Assembly: GCA_029532625.1 (NCBI GenBank) | Contig: JARFXM010000008.1 | Coordinates: 1,612,001 to 1,676,000, forward strand | Reading direction: 5' to 3' | Source: Lomentospora prolificans | Lineage: Eukaryota > Ascomycota > Sordariomycetes > Microascales > Microascaceae | DNA length: 64,000 nt | Shown here: piece by piece, positions 23,534 through 36,100 of the stretch | How positions within the stretch are numbered: position 1 is the first letter of the stretch | How the letters are laid out: each line of letters begins with the position of its first letter | The notes under the pieces: model-generated | The model's input: only the letters and a program-made list of their open reading frames with translations | What the model was told of the DNA's origin: nothing | Databases searched by the model: none | Translations under genes and position numbers: made by a program

Positions 23534-24775
23534 TATCATTTTATGCCATCAAAAGAAATGCGGTTTCCTTGGTCTTCGACCTGCATTAGAGATACACCGG
23601 GTGATGCATAGAATGAGCGTAGATACCGAGATGGGGATTACAAACTACACACCGCACATCATCGCTGCACACCTCCTTATTCCTTTTTCTTTTCTCCTCC
23701 CCCTTTAGTCCAAACCAACCCATTCGCCCCGAAACAACAGCTACGCAACACTCGACGCACCAGTTGTACATGGCATGCCTCGTCAATGGGTATGAATGAC
23801 AGACCTTGCCTTTCCCGCACCCATCTCGGTGCATGACTTGGAAAATCTGATCCAGATCGACGGTTAAACAGGGGATACGCCTGGCCCATCGCGGACTACA
23901 TGTCTTCTCATCACTCCTTTCTCGTCTTTTCATCGCGGGGATAACCTCCACATCCTTTCCCCCATCTCCATCTCGTTTGTGCCTGCACGCGTTGTGCTCC
24001 CATGCCCAGCTGCGGCTTGGGGGACAACGTATGAATGCTTTAAGAAGACGCCTCTAGCTGGACTCTTCCCGATGCTGCTCTAGGTGCATGCAGCAGGGGG
24101 AGGGGGAGAGGGATACCCTAGGTGTCATGGCGGGATGAGAAATCGACTAAATAGAAGGAGGGGCTGGCTTGGTTGGTCATAGACGCTGCCGTCACGATGG
24201 CGATAGTAAAACACCTCGGCGCATTTCTCCAAAAGTGCGTCGTTCTTGTGGAGCAAGCGCAGTGGCGTGCGATGCTCCAGTGTTGGCGAGCGAGCTAGAT
24301 CTGTTCCGGCAAGGCCATCTTGGGAGTTCACTGATGGGCCGATGCAATCTTCTTGGCCTACCAGTAACATTCCTCTTCTTCCCAGCCAGCCTTCCAGGCT
24401 CCGGGCCAGACCCTAGTGGTAGACTAAGGCGACGGTAGGGTGGTATCTAAGGGGACCATGCAGATGGGCTAAAGGTCGCAAACTGACAAACTAGGATAAG
24501 TATTTTTATTAAAAAAAAAAAAAAATTAAGAGCCTGAAACGACAAACCAGAGTCGAGGAAAATAGAGCCATAGGCCCAATTGCGCTGGTATAAATGTCCA
24601 ATCTCGTCTCGTCTGGGGCACAGAGGTGTGAGCCCATCCACTTCCACCACGTACGTCCTATTACCCCCTCACACAATGTGTGTTCACTCACGCTAAAAAT
24701 TCCCAGAGCGAATTGTACATCCATGGATATTGACGGTTGACTAATAGTAGTTAATACTAGTGAGATGGGGAACGG

Positions 24776-24801
24776 AAAAAAAAAAAAAAAAAAAAAAAAA
24801 A
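24776..24801. repeat. 26-base A homopolymer
   Basis: An uninterrupted A run is followed directly by five G. No adjacent retroelement ORF is seen. Confidence 0.9.
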
Positions 24802-26558
24802 GGGGGTACGGTTCCTGACTTGGCATTGCGACTGCATGCTATTATCTGCACCAAACACAGAGTGATGGTTTGTGAACAATTAGAATGCGGATATGCCTTT
24901 TTCGTGTTAGCCAGCGGTGAGAGTCTTCCACCTCCAATTACGTGTGCCTTCAGCGAGGACCCCGACGGAAAGATCCCAAGGCACCAAACACTCTTCTTAT
25001 ACATCCGAGGACGGCAAAAGCAAGGAAAAGGGATAAAGGAAAGAGGAATTGGATGACCGGCCCCTTTGTTGAACACCGCGGGGTACGTGGAAAGATCCAT
25101 CACACACCCCTTGGGTACAGGTAATACGTAGGCATACGCCAAACCTTCCTCGATGGCGTGCTGTCTGGAATTGATTTCATCCTGACACCGACACACGGCA
25201 GTGGATTGACTAATCTCCCCTCTTCCTCTTCCCTCCCTCGGACCATAGTTCGGACGGGGCAGAGGATTCCCGCGCCGATTACGCCAAATGCCCGGGAATC
25301 GGAGGCATATGAGTCTAAGATGTGGTTAACAAGCACTTCACGAAATGACCCTCATTGCGGGAGGGGAGGCGGGAATAGCACCAACGGAGCAAGGGTCTAA
25401 GGAAAATATTGAATCGAACCGAGAAAAACAAATTCGGGTAGACGTGTAAACGCCAGAGCCAGAAAAGGAGATTTGGGCCAAAAACGGCGAAAAAAAAGGT
25501 GCGGTGAGAAAACGGCGACGAGCAATTCCAATCCTAAGGCGGAGTGGCGTCGTAGTAGATGAACAGAAGAAGGGCACGTATACAGCCAGCATACCGAGTA
25601 CTGTATACAAATACTTAGTTCTTTTGGTTTTTTCCTACTAATTTGAACAGAACTTGGGAACACACCTTTGACTCCCGCGAGACACATTGGATGCGCACTA
25701 ATACTTTTTTCCCTCTCGTTCTTAGCCGCCGCCTCTGCCCTCGTGTCCGTGTTCACTGTTACCAGTCCGTTTTCTTCCCTTATCAGATCTCTCCTCTCAG
25801 ACCCTCTTACAAGTTCCGAGGAACCGAAGACGCCCCTTCCGTCCCCATTTTCTGTTTAGCACCGCCAAGAGGGTCCTTTTAAAAGCTCCAAGGGTCCCCA
25901 ATCTCACTTATCTCGCCGTTTTCGCTTCTGATTACTTCTTTCCACTTCTCAACATTAACACGTACGTCCCTTTCCCGCCCACAAAACCTAGCTCGTCCCC
26001 CACATACTCCCTGGATAGTCCCTTCCCTTCCCCGGTCTTTCCCTTGTGCGCTTCTAGTGGGAAAAAATTAATAAACTTCCGCCTTCCCCTGACTTGAACC
26101 CTTTTCCTCTCCATCTTCCCCTCCTCATCTTCTCTTAATCTCAAACGTTTATAAACCTGAAGTCCCTCCTCTTCCACTTATAAATCTTATCGCCGTATCT
26201 CGTCCCGTCATCTCTTCCTCTGCCCTTGCCGCTTGGAAAATTTGCGTGTTTCTCATCTACCCGATCCTGGACTAGACCCTGGGACTCTTGCCCCCCCCCC
26301 ACGTACTGTATCATCGTCACACGCCACTGGCGCAGCTTTGGTGATTACTGATCACTCTCGACGCACACACCGAGAGACCCTTGCTGCCCGCTCACCGACA
26401 CCGAAACCGGGATCGTGTTAATTGGGCGGAAAGTCGCCTCTCGGTATTGGTGTCCGTATAATACAAAAAAAAACCCACCCAAAACCTTAGACTCATCGAA
26501 AGCTTGAGAACTTTACTCTTTATCTTACTCTCGTATATATACCCGAGTCACGCGAGCA

Positions 26559-28406
26559 ATGGCTCCTGATCTCAACTCCCTCCCGGCCTCGTCGGTCAGC
26601 CCCGGCCCCGCCATCAACAGCACTCGTGGCAATGGTGCTTTCATCCCTTCCCCGTCCCCTTCGGGCGAGAAAAAGCCCAATATCCTGTACATCATGGCCG
26701 ACCAGCTCGCCGCCCCCCTTCTCAAGATGTACAACCCCAAGTCCCAGATTAAGACTCCCAACCTCGATGCCCTCGCCGCTAAGGCCGTCCAGTTCGACTC
26801 AGCCTACTGCCCATCACCCCTCTGCGCGCCCTCACGCATGAGCATGATTACGGGTCTGTTGCCCCTCAAGATCGGAGCATACGACAACGCTGCGCAGATC
26901 TCGAGCGACATCCCCACTTACGCGCACTACCTCCGTCTTGCCGGCTATCAGACTGTGTTAGCAGGAAAGATGCACTTTATCGGAGACCAGCTCCACGGCT
27001 ATGAGACGCGTCTCACCTCGGACATTTACCCCGGCGATTTTGGCTGGGTGGTGAACTGGGACGAGCCTGATACGAGGTTGGAGTGGTACCACAACGCGAG
27101 CTCCATCCTGCAGGCCGGTACCTGTGTGAGAAGCAACCAGCTGGATTATGACGAGGAGGTCATGTACAAGTCAACTCAGTTCCTCTATGACCATGTGAGG
27201 GAAGGCCCTAACGCTCGGCCTTTCTGCCTTACTGTAGGTGATCTCAGTCGACACAATGGCCATAATTTCCCTTGAGAAGTAGTAGTCTCCTAACATGTGC
27301 GCAGGTTTCTCTTACCCACCCCCACGATCCTTACACCATCGAGGAGAAGTACTGGGATCTTTATGAGGGCGTCGATATTGACCTCCCCGAGGTTAAGATT
27401 CCCAAAGAGCAGCAAGACCCTCACAGTAAGCGCTTGCTCAAGGTCTGCGATCTCTGGGACGAAGACTTTACGGATGAGCAAATCAAGAAGGCCAGGAGGG
27501 CGTACTATGGCGCCGTCAGCTACGTTGATGAGTGCATCGGACGCCTTCTCGATACTCTTAAACGCTGCCGCCTTGACGATGACACCATTGTGGTCTTCAG
27601 CGGTGACCACGGCGACATGCTTGGCGAGCGTGGTCTCTGGTACAAGATGAGCTACTTTGAGAACTCGGTCCGTGTACCGCTTCTGGTCTACGATCCCAAG
27701 AACTACGAACCGCACCGCGTCACCGCTAACGTGTCGACCCTGGATATCCTCCCCACGATGTGTGACCTCGTAGGCATTAAACCCATGGAGGGTCTCCCGC
27801 TCGATGGCAAGTCTCTCCTCCCTCACCTGCAGGGCAGGGCTGGTCATGACAAGGTCTACGGCGAGTACACCGGTGAGGGCACGATTAGCCCTCTCATCAT
27901 GATCAAGGACGGCCCCTGGAAGTACATACACTGCCCTACGGACGGCACGCAGCTCTTCAACCTCGAACGCGACCCTCAGGAGCTCGTCAATCTCGCGTTA
28001 CTCCTGCAAAAGGTGCAGCCCCGCACCGCCGAGGAGGATGAGGCCAAGGCTAAACTTGACGAATTTAACGCCGAGACGGCAGCCCGATGGGATTTCGAGG
28101 CAGCAGCGAAGGAAGTGCTACAGTCGCAGAGGAAGAGGAGGCTGGTTTGGTCGGCGTTGAAGCTTGGCAAGTTCACCAGCTGGGATTACGACCCGATTGA
28201 TCCCGGAACTGAGAAGTATGCAACACCCGATCTCTTTTTTTTTCTTTTTTTTTCTTGTTTCGAATCTGCTAACTGGATACAGGTACATTCGCTCCCACAT
28301 TCCTCTCGATGACCTAGAGCGAAGGGCGCGATACCCCGCCGTGGACAAGTATGGACGAGAGACGGACAGGGTCCTCGTTGACCAGGCTGGTTCCCACGGC
28401 GAGTAA
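26559..28406 (+). CDS. choline sulfatase (sulfatase family), three exons
   Basis: Hydrolyses choline-O-sulfate to choline and sulfate, so fungi can use stored or external choline sulfate as a sulfur source. Exons 26559-27233, 27305-28215 and 28283-28406 give 569 residues. The sulfatase signature CAPSR (about 88-92) supplies the Cys that is converted to formylglycine. NILYIMADQ at the start of the catalytic domain and FSGDHGDMLGE further on supply metal ligands, and GKMHFIGDQ is typical of choline sulfatases. The C-terminal IRSHIPLDDLE tail fits the family. Joining the exons gives FCLT-VSLTHPHDPY and GTEK-YIRSH. No signal peptide is seen, which fits a cytosolic enzyme. In fungi such genes are often controlled by the CYS3/MetR sulfur regulator, but I identified no exact site upstream. 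Confidence 0.93.
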
Positions 28407-29221
28407 ATTTGAACATCTAAATTTAAACAGGAAGGAGAACTATAGAGGAGGAGGACTTGAATAGCTCCTTGTGCTCTTTTAACAGGGAGTAATGATTTTC
28501 TGCCACGAGAAAGTTCATGGTAATGGCGTTTTATGAGAAATGACGCGAGAATAATGCCTTTTTTTTTTCTCTTTTACCAACAAAGAGAGAGGGACGGTAG
28601 AGCAAAAGACTTGGTTTAATACATACTCTTTCTTCCATGTGCAAAGTGCATTTATGTCTTGTCGCCATTGCATCTGTCATATGAAGTACATTGTAGCAAG
28701 TCGCAAGTCGAGTCATTAAGTCGTGGTTGGAGTGAGGTTAGTTGTGGTGGGGCAGTTTGGCGGTGAGGCTCTAGCAAATCCCGGACGAATAGCGAGCTGG
28801 CCCATTATTAAACGACGGGTGGGATACATTGGGGAAGTCTCCCCCACTTGAACTGGCCTGGTCGAAGCTTCCTCTCGTTCCGACCTCTCTTCTTCTCCAA
28901 CCCGCCCTCACACCCCGCGCCAACCTTGACTTAAACAAACCACTACTACCCCGTCGCGATAGATAAGAAGCGACCGCACGAGACAAAACCTGCGAAAAGA
29001 GACCGTCCAATTGTACCTGCGCACTCGACTTTGCCGTCTCAAGACTTTTTTTTTTTTTTTTTTTTTTTTCTTTTTCCCCGGTTGCTGCACAACGCGGTTG
29101 ACACCCACCACCCACGAGACTCTGAACAAGCTCAGCTCCCTTCTTTTTCCCTTTCTTTGGTGGGCGGCGGCCTATGCGGGATACCCGTTCCAGAAGTTGA
29201 CGGAGGTTACGATTGGAAGAC
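28407..29221. other. spacer between choline sulfatase and MED8
   Basis: No gene is seen. A 24-base T run (29046-29069) lies in what is probably the MED8 promoter or leader. Confidence 0.45.
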
Positions 29222-30076
29222 ATGGCGTCGCTCAACCTGTCGCCTGATGAAATTAAAGTCCTTGAGTCGGTTAGGCAGCGACTAGCGCAGGTTGTGAGCA
29301 GTTTGCAGAAGTTTAAGGACGATGTTGTGCACAGCCAGCCATTGCCGCCAGCGTCAGTGTTCTCCCCCGCCCCTCTTGCAGAGAGGACGAGAGAAAGCGC
29401 ATGAGTATTTCAGCTAATCCGGATAGCCGCGCGCTACAGCTCCTCGATCCAGGCTTCAACAACCATCATCCAACAAAACCTCCGCACGCTCACGTCGTTT
29501 GTCGCTGAAAACGCCACGCTCCTCGAGCGCATTGCCCTGCATCCCTCGACAAACTTTCCCGGCCGGCAGCACGAAGCGATCCTTCTGCAGCTCCTGCGTA
29601 AGAAGCCCGAACCGTCCGTGGAGACGTTGCTGGACGAGGGTAGGGAGACGGCGAGGAAGCTAGGCGGAGATGGGAACGCGGGGGCGTGGAAGGCGCAGAG
29701 GGCGCTGTGGAAATGGGCGAGGGAATACTGCGATGAGAGGATTGGGCAGTATGCGCGGGAGGAGACGCTTCAGGTGTATACTGCGGAGGAGAGGGCTATG
29801 GGAATTGAGAATGTGAGGACGGGGTTGAGGAAGAGCATGGATGAGGAGGAGGACGAGGATGAGGATGAGGATGAGGAAGGGGATGAGGGCAATGGCGTCA
29901 AGGACGGGGGAAAGACTGGGGTTGCGGGAGGCGATGAGTTGGCGAAGATGGCGAGGTTTAAGTTGGCGAGGAACTCGGTGGTAGGGAGGTTCGAGATGCC
30001 GCCGAATGCCGACTGGGAAGCCAAGAGAAAGATGGTTGGTGTCGGCGTCGGCGTCGGGAAATTTCCTGGCAGGTGA
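29222..30076 (+). CDS. MED8: Mediator complex subunit 8
   Basis: Head-module subunit of the Mediator co-activator that bridges transcription factors and RNA polymerase II in the nucleus. Exons 29222-29352 and 29440-30076 give 255 residues. Family landmarks are the start MASLNLSPDEIKVLE, the block PLPPASSIQAS formed across the splice, FVAENATLLERIALHPS and NFPGRQHEAILLQLLRKK. The donor is GTCAGT, weaker than usual but required for the conserved junction; the acceptor is GCTACAG. An acidic Glu/Asp run (about 176-194) lies in the C-terminal half. A GA dinucleotide run starts directly after the stop. An in-frame stop at 29402 in the intron shows that splicing is needed. Confidence 0.88.
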
Positions 30077-31129
30077 GAGAGAGAGAGAGAGATGGTTGGT
30101 GCAGAGTGCGTTTTCGTGATACCCGTATAGATGAGAAAAGAGGACATTGACTATGGCAAAGAGTAGTGTCTCTATTTTCAGTGGCTTCCGCGTGGTGTCT
30201 GGCCGTACCTTCGTAGCATGTCTCGATTCCCTGCATGGCGTTCGTTCATCGCCTTGTTCGCCCGTTTCGGACTCGCGCAAAAGCCAGCCAATTGCAGGTA
30301 GGGTTTCCGCGAACCAGGGCGGAGGCGAACGAGCGCTTGTGCTCGTCGTGCATGAACCTTGGCCGATCCCACCAGCGGAATTCACGACGTCGGCGTAATT
30401 ATTTTCCGCCTTCCTTTCCCAGCTCTCTTGCTTCCCTTTCTCCCTTCCGGCCCATCCATTCTAACATGATGTAACGTGATGTCTCTCTCCCTGGGGTCTG
30501 CCACGGGGCTCTGCTAACAACGCCATATGACGGCGTCCGGCTATTCTGGAAAAGACAATGCCTGGGCGGAGGTGGCGGGCGGGCTTAGGGAAACCAAATT
30601 GGCCAGCGGTGTCGGGGATTGGCCAACCAGGCAGGCAGCCAGCTAAAAGAAAGTCCTGCGCCTCGCCAGCTTGCAGTGAAACTTTTTGGTTTATCGTTTG
30701 CCTTGGGGCTCATCCTGGCGCACGTCTTAACCTTTTTGGGATTCAGCTGAGGAAACCTGGGGTTGGGGGTTTTTTTTTATTGTTTTCCTCCCTCCCCTTC
30801 GTTGTCGAACAACGTGCGGAAACGGGCAAGTGATTGCAAATGATTGGCGGTGTTCTGGGAGGGTTTTCACTTTGATTGGAGACTCTTGAGAGGCTTTGGA
30901 ATGAATGGTCAAGATGTCGACATGGGGGATCAGGGGTCGGGGTGAGCTGGACGTCAGCTTATGGTTTGGTTGTATTTATACTAGCTCTCGACGCCTTTGG
31001 GAAGGGCTTGCGGATTTATTTTATTTTTATTCCTAGAATATGCGCAAGGGAGATTTGTATCTCCTGAGAAGTTATTTTGACGCTTCTTCGACTTCCTTGA
31101 ATTGTCAGATTCGGGTTGAGATATCCAAC
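30077..31129. other. spacer between MED8 and the F-box-like gene
   Basis: The spacer begins with a GA repeat (about 30077-30090). No supportable gene is seen; the short frames are on both strands. Confidence 0.4.
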
Positions 31130-32056
31130 ATGGCGTTGGTTGGTGTTGCTACTACAGTTGCTCTACCGGGGGAGTCGACTTACGGTCTACGGAGAGCTCT
31201 CAACCATTCAAGACCACTCGCTCTAGACACAAGAGCCGCAGATATTCAAACCAATTCCACGGCTACAACCCAAAATGGCCCTACAAATAGACGTCAACCC
31301 TCCCTCCTCGACCTTCCCCCCGAGATCCGACTCCAAATCTACGCCTGGGTACACCTTCTCCACCCCTTCAAATACCGAGACCTAGCACCGGGCTACCCAG
31401 CTCCCGCAATAGCACCCTACCGGCCTTCCCGGCTCCCCCCTTTTCACGAATCCACTGGAGCCGAGAACGAGACAAGTCCTACGCAGCAAGAAGCGTGGAT
31501 CCCCCTCCTCAGCCCCTCCCGCCCGTTCGCCTACCTCCCCAGGGCCCTCCTCCTCGCAAACCGCCAAATCTACCACGAAGCCCGCTCGATACCCTACACC
31601 GCTAATGAGTTTGCCTTTGAGTCCTTCTTCTCGTCCGGTCTGTCCACGGCTAGTGTCCTTGTACGGCGGGCGGCGGAGTGGCAGCGGAGCGCGATTCGCT
31701 ATGTCCGGCTTGACATGAAGGTGGGTGATCTATCGCGGTTGAAGGGGGCTTGGAGGGAGTTTGGGGAGGCGACGATGGGGCTTAGGGGGTTGAGGTTGAG
31801 GTTGAAGGGAGGTGACGAGGTGCTGGAGGATGGGGAGAGGGACGTTGGATGGGTTGCCGAGGAGCTGATGGGTGGGTTGAGGCGGATGAGAGCTTTGAGG
31901 CAGGTAGAGGTCGAGGTTGTTGGGAGGGACGATGGGGAGGGTTTGGCTTTGTGTTTGGAGATGAGGAGGATCTTGGATGGGGAGGGGAGGAAGGTTAGGG
32001 TTGTTGGGGTGAGGGTGAATAGGGAGGGGGAGATGGGAATGGTTAAAGAAGGGTGA
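31130..32056 (+). CDS. F-box-like / DUF7730-like protein
   Basis: Predicted 308-residue intronless protein. The motif SLLDLPPEIRLQIYAWV (about 59-75) is the F-box-like start common in large families of fungal proteins (DUF7730/2EXR type). It is followed by LLLANRQIYHEARSIPY and FAFESFFSS, also typical of these families. The C-terminal third is Arg/Glu/Gly-rich. The exact biochemical role is unknown; F-box-like modules often bind Skp1 in ubiquitin ligases, but that is only inference here. The start at 31130 is chosen because it begins a normal fungal N-terminus; an in-frame ATG at 31040 would add 30 residues. The codon composition shifts to G-rich in the 3' third. Confidence 0.7.
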   Translation: MALVGVATTVALPGESTYGLRRALNHSRPLALDTRAADIQTNSTATTQNGPTNRRQPSLLDLPPEIRLQIYAWVHLLHPFKYRDLAPGYPAPAIAPYRPSRLPPFHESTGAENETSPTQQEAWIPLLSPSRPFAYLPRALLLANRQIYHEARSIPYTANEFAFESFFSSGLSTASVLVRRAAEWQRSAIRYVRLDMKVGDLSRLKGAWREFGEATMGLRGLRLRLKGGDEVLEDGERDVGWVAEELMGGLRRMRALRQVEVEVVGRDDGEGLALCLEMRRILDGEGRKVRVVGVRVNREGEMGMVKEG

Positions 32057-32602
32057 GGAGGATCTGATTCTGCTCTTTTGAAAAATGTTTGTGTGTGAAT
32101 GGCTTTTGACTTTATATGGATAGTAGGACTAGAGAATGACTTGGGTATGGTTAATGATGGTAATGATTGATTGAATTGGTCTTTTGGTGCTGGCTATAGA
32201 TTTGATGTTTGTAGTTAGAAACTGGACGTGTGGTCTTTGATGGTGATGCATGCACCTTTAGCCCTTGACTTACACGCGCAACCCAACCTCAACCCATCCT
32301 ACGTTTCCTCACCATAAGCCCTAGCTGGGAATGGCTTCACCGTCTCGATGGCCATGGCAAGTATATAAAGCCCACAATCACAGAACTGGACTTATATATT
32401 ATATAAATGGAAAAGAAATTCTAATCTCTTCCTCCCCTTGAAAACCTCTGCAATCCCCTCCACAACCACCACAACCACCACCACCACCAATATCAGAAAC
32501 CATCACCAGCTTCTTCAAAAAGTAATCATCCAACCCCAAGTAAGTCCATCATCTCCCATCAACTTTACATCCCATCTTTCCCTAACCCATCAAGTCATCA
32601 TC
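32057..32602. other. spacer upstream of the small membrane protein gene
   Basis: It contains AT-rich TATATTATATAAAT (about 32394-32407) and a CCA/ACC-rich leader (32460-32490). No gene is seen. Confidence 0.45.
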
Positions 32603-33117
32603 ATGTCTTACAATAACACCAACCGCGACCTCCCCCCCTTCGCCGTCTTCGGCGACGGCGGTGTTCACCGCGGCTACCAAAGCCCCATGGAGCGCGTCGA
32701 GCCCCACCTAATCATCAAGATCATCGCCGCTATGATGACCCTGGGCATTCTCGTTTTGCTCATCTTGATGGTCTGGGTCGCTTTCCCTCGTCGTTACCTC
32801 CCGGAGCTGGCCGCCTTTGCCCGTTATACTCTCGGGATCGGCATTTTGGTTGGGAGCATTGGCATGCACGGAAACCCTATTGCTCTACTTGAGTACTTTG
32901 GCGTGCTCAGTGGACCCGTGTGGTTCCTCGTCTGCGGTTGGCTCCATTTCCTTGGCCTTTGGGTCATTTTCGGCCGCCGTGGTGAGCATGCTGCCGTTGA
33001 GCAGGATGAGAACGACGAGGCTACTATCGGTAAGTCTGCTTGTTCCCTTTTCGACCGGGTGATACTGGGAGAACTGGGTTCCTGACTATTATACATATAG
33101 TCGACCAAGTCGATTAA
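32603..33117 (+). CDS. small membrane protein of unknown function
   Basis: Exons 32603-33029 and 33101-33117 give 147 residues. I do not recognise the family. About 35 polar residues are followed by a first membrane segment (LIIKIIAAMMTLGILVLLIL, about 37-58). A second hydrophobic region is around FARYTLGIGILVGSIGMHG, and a third segment is GPVWFLVCGWLHFLGLWVIF, before an acidic tail. The second exon supplies only the last residues VDQVD and the stop. Its intron has donor GTAAGT, branch CTGAC and acceptor ATATAG. If the intron is retained, the tail becomes a different sequence ending at 33085. The reading frame upstream to 32438 is Thr-rich and is treated as leader. Confidence 0.65.
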
Positions 33118-36100
33118 ACTCGACGAAAAAAAATATTGACCAAGACAATGACCCCTGTACGGGTACGTCTTTTGTTCCGTAATGCTAGGCGGCGAAGCCG
33201 ACAAAAGAACCGAAAACCGATAGGATACAGGGTGAGCTTGGGGCCATTCTTGATTAAAGAGGTTTCAAGTTATGGCGTTGAGGATGAAGGGTAAGTTTCT
33301 GCTAGACATTTAACAAGTTTGACGAGGAGGAGGAGACTCAAGTTGCTAACCCCGATGGATAGATGAGAAGAATCGACGTTGATTTCGTTTCAACCGACCG
33401 ACGACGGAAAGTCAAATCACACAAGAAGCAGTTCTGCCGGCTTCCCGTGGGAAGGCCATAATTGGGCTTGAGCCCTTAGGAAAGGAGGATAGTATAGTCG
33501 AGGTAGTTTGAAGCCTCAAAGGTTTAAACTGTCTTTCATTTCTTCCATCCCGGCTTGTGTGTGACTCAACTTTGATCCGTGCCGGCTTGGGGCCTCTATA
33601 CCCCGGCCGATTTACTGTTTCTGGTCATTTGTGATTCTTCCCGCTGCTTCTCTAAACACGCTCACTTAATTTCAGTAGATGCCACGTGCTCTTGTGGAGG
33701 AGACTGGGGGGATAATTGGGATCCCCACGTAGAAGGTGAACGTGTGCAAGCTTCATCCGGAATGGAACAGGGACGCGTCGCTAATGATTATGACTCCTTC
33801 TGTTCGGCGGCTGCTGGGCCGCAGAAGAAGCAGGAGCGAGACACCAATCCATCCTCGACGTTCGCGCCTGCTCCCAAAGGGAGTCACAACCCAGGGTCGT
33901 TCCACGTGCACGGGACCTTGGTCACGTTCTAGGGCATGGCATCTAGATTAGATTTCGCTGGCAAAAGCGGACGTTCTAGACAACGGGCCCACTACTCAAA
34001 GGAGCATCAAGAGATCAATTGCCATTCAGGGCGTGCACGACAATCCGCGCTGACCGCCAGTTTGGCGCAAACGTAATGTCCACGATTCCCTTGGCGAGGA
34101 TGTTAGAATAATACCACCTATGAGACGGCGGTGGTTTATCTCTGCCCTCCAAACTATGACTCAAACCGCTCGCGCGCGAGGACAGACCTGCACGCGTTAG
34201 CCTCAACTCGAAATGGGTGTCTCAAGCACATCACCATGCAGCAGCAACCCGGAAAATGAAACCGCCGGCTTATCCCTCCCGTGCGCGGTGCAAGATTACG
34301 GCTGCAGGGCAAATATCTCGGTTTATATTATTATAATGGATTACAGGTTCACGGGGGTGATTGCAACCTCTAGATGTGACGTGTACTTGAGGATGGTCCA
34401 TGGACCGGGGGAGGCGGGGCCGGCTCGGCACGGAGGGCGGCGGGGCCGGGTGTGGGTCGCAGCACATTGAGACAAAATTCGCCTGGCCAGCGAGTCCCAA
34501 ATGATTCTATTCTCTGGTTCGTATTCGTGTTTGTCGCTTTCTTCTTCCCTTGGAAGCCTCACATATTCCGGAAAGCCATGCAAATAATGATAGCAAGGGG
34601 TGCAATTTTACAGAGTTACCGAAGGATCAATTGAGTTGCAAAGTGGAGCATGGGGTGCGGACGGGGATAACAAGGGTTCCCTCTTCTGGGCAATATGAGT
34701 CAAAAGACGCTCTCGTTCCTGCCGTATTATATTATTCATATTCGGAATCGGAATCGGGAAGATTGGCTTGACGCCGGGATCCTGGGATGGGATGGGACGC
34801 GGGGCATACTTGGGTAATCGACATCGTCCATCAATTACTGAGGATTGACGGGCTTAAATTTAATTACAGAGACGTTGATTCCGTAGGATCAATTGACCGG
34901 TTTATACATTCTCGAAAACTTGAGGAGCAACCAGCAGACAAAGGCGGGATGAGGCAGCCAGCCATTAGACGAAGGTGGCGGGTGGGCATTGCCTGGCCTG
35001 GCTGGCTGGCTTCTCCCTCTTGAGAAGGTCAGGGATGGAGATATAGGTTTTGATCAATGGGATCCCAAAGGAAGCAAGTCAGCATGGGTCCGCTGGCCGC
35101 CACTCCACCGACTAAACCCACATTGATCCAACGGCAGCCAGCCAGCCAGTGAATTTTCCCGGTGTCGATAAACTGTGATATTTCACGCACGATTCACGGC
35201 AAAAACAAGATATCATCTCGTAAGCTGAACAAAACATTAGACCGCTTCTCACTCCAACGTCGCAAAAGGCAAAAGATAAGTCAAGCCAAGCAAGCGGCGC
35301 CAGCTAGGACAGAGTAGGAATAGCGGCTGTACAGCAGGGCCGGGACTGCCAGCGCCAGCCAGCGTCAGGCACTTTTTCTCTGCTGCCTTTCCCCCAAGTT
35401 CAGCCCGTAACATGTGACTGGAGGCCAGCCAAAAAGAAAAAAAAAAAGAAAGAAGGATAGGGCAACATTCCCTCTCCTTAATGAATAGCACTGGCCCGGA
35501 GAGGCCTTTCGATCCAGTGCTCTGTCTGTCCTCGTTTCCTGAGCTGTCCCCTGTGCGGACGGATGGACTGCTCTCGAGTCTCTCACGTCGCTGGGTATCT
35601 GGTGACTCACGCCTGTGAATCAAGGACACCGTTCACATTCACTGTGTGCTCCTGCGTGAGACGAGCCGAGGCGGAGTGTAATCGTCAATAATTCCGAAAG
35701 AGATAATCGACAAGGAATCTTGTTTTCCTCTTTTTTTTTTCCCCCTTTTCGGATTAATATCCGGACTCGAGACGGTGGAGATTACGCCAGTGAAGGGATG
35801 AATGCATTGATGGGCTGGCGGCCATGATGCGCTGGGAGCAAGATGACTCTTTCTTGTTTCTTTTTCTTGTTTCGATGCCTGGTGAAACTAACTGCAGAGC
35901 ACCAGCCAGGCGCTCCGAAAGACCCGCGCGGGGGCACACGCGGACACGGCACGGCGGAATCAAGCCAAGGCCAGGCAAATGACCAAAATTCCTAATCCCA
36001 TTGTATTCATCGTATTCACTGCCTTTCGTTTCGTTTCGTTTTATTTTGTTTTCTTTTCTTCCTTCTCTCGCCAATTGATGTCTGTGTGTAAACGTCACAT

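Larger units (their letters stand above)
20595..26558. other. 6-kb region without a supportable gene
   Basis: This region includes the IQGAP 3' untranslated region (AATAAA near 21129), a GC palindrome (22383-22398), a TG microsatellite (23483-23533) and a 26-base A tract (24776-24801). From about 25640 there is a strongly pyrimidine-rich stretch leading into choline sulfatase, probably its promoter and leader. All open frames are short and overlapped on the other strand. Non-coding transcripts cannot be excluded. Confidence 0.4.

Noticed and set aside
24776..24801. Poly-A tract as a retroposon tail
   Set aside because: No adjacent reverse-transcriptase frame, no target-site duplication noticed, and other A/T homopolymers in the window are in plain spacers.
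26559..33117. Secondary-metabolite cluster around the sulfatase
   Set aside because: Neighbours are Med8, an F-box-like protein and a small membrane protein. No core synthase or tailoring enzymes are present.
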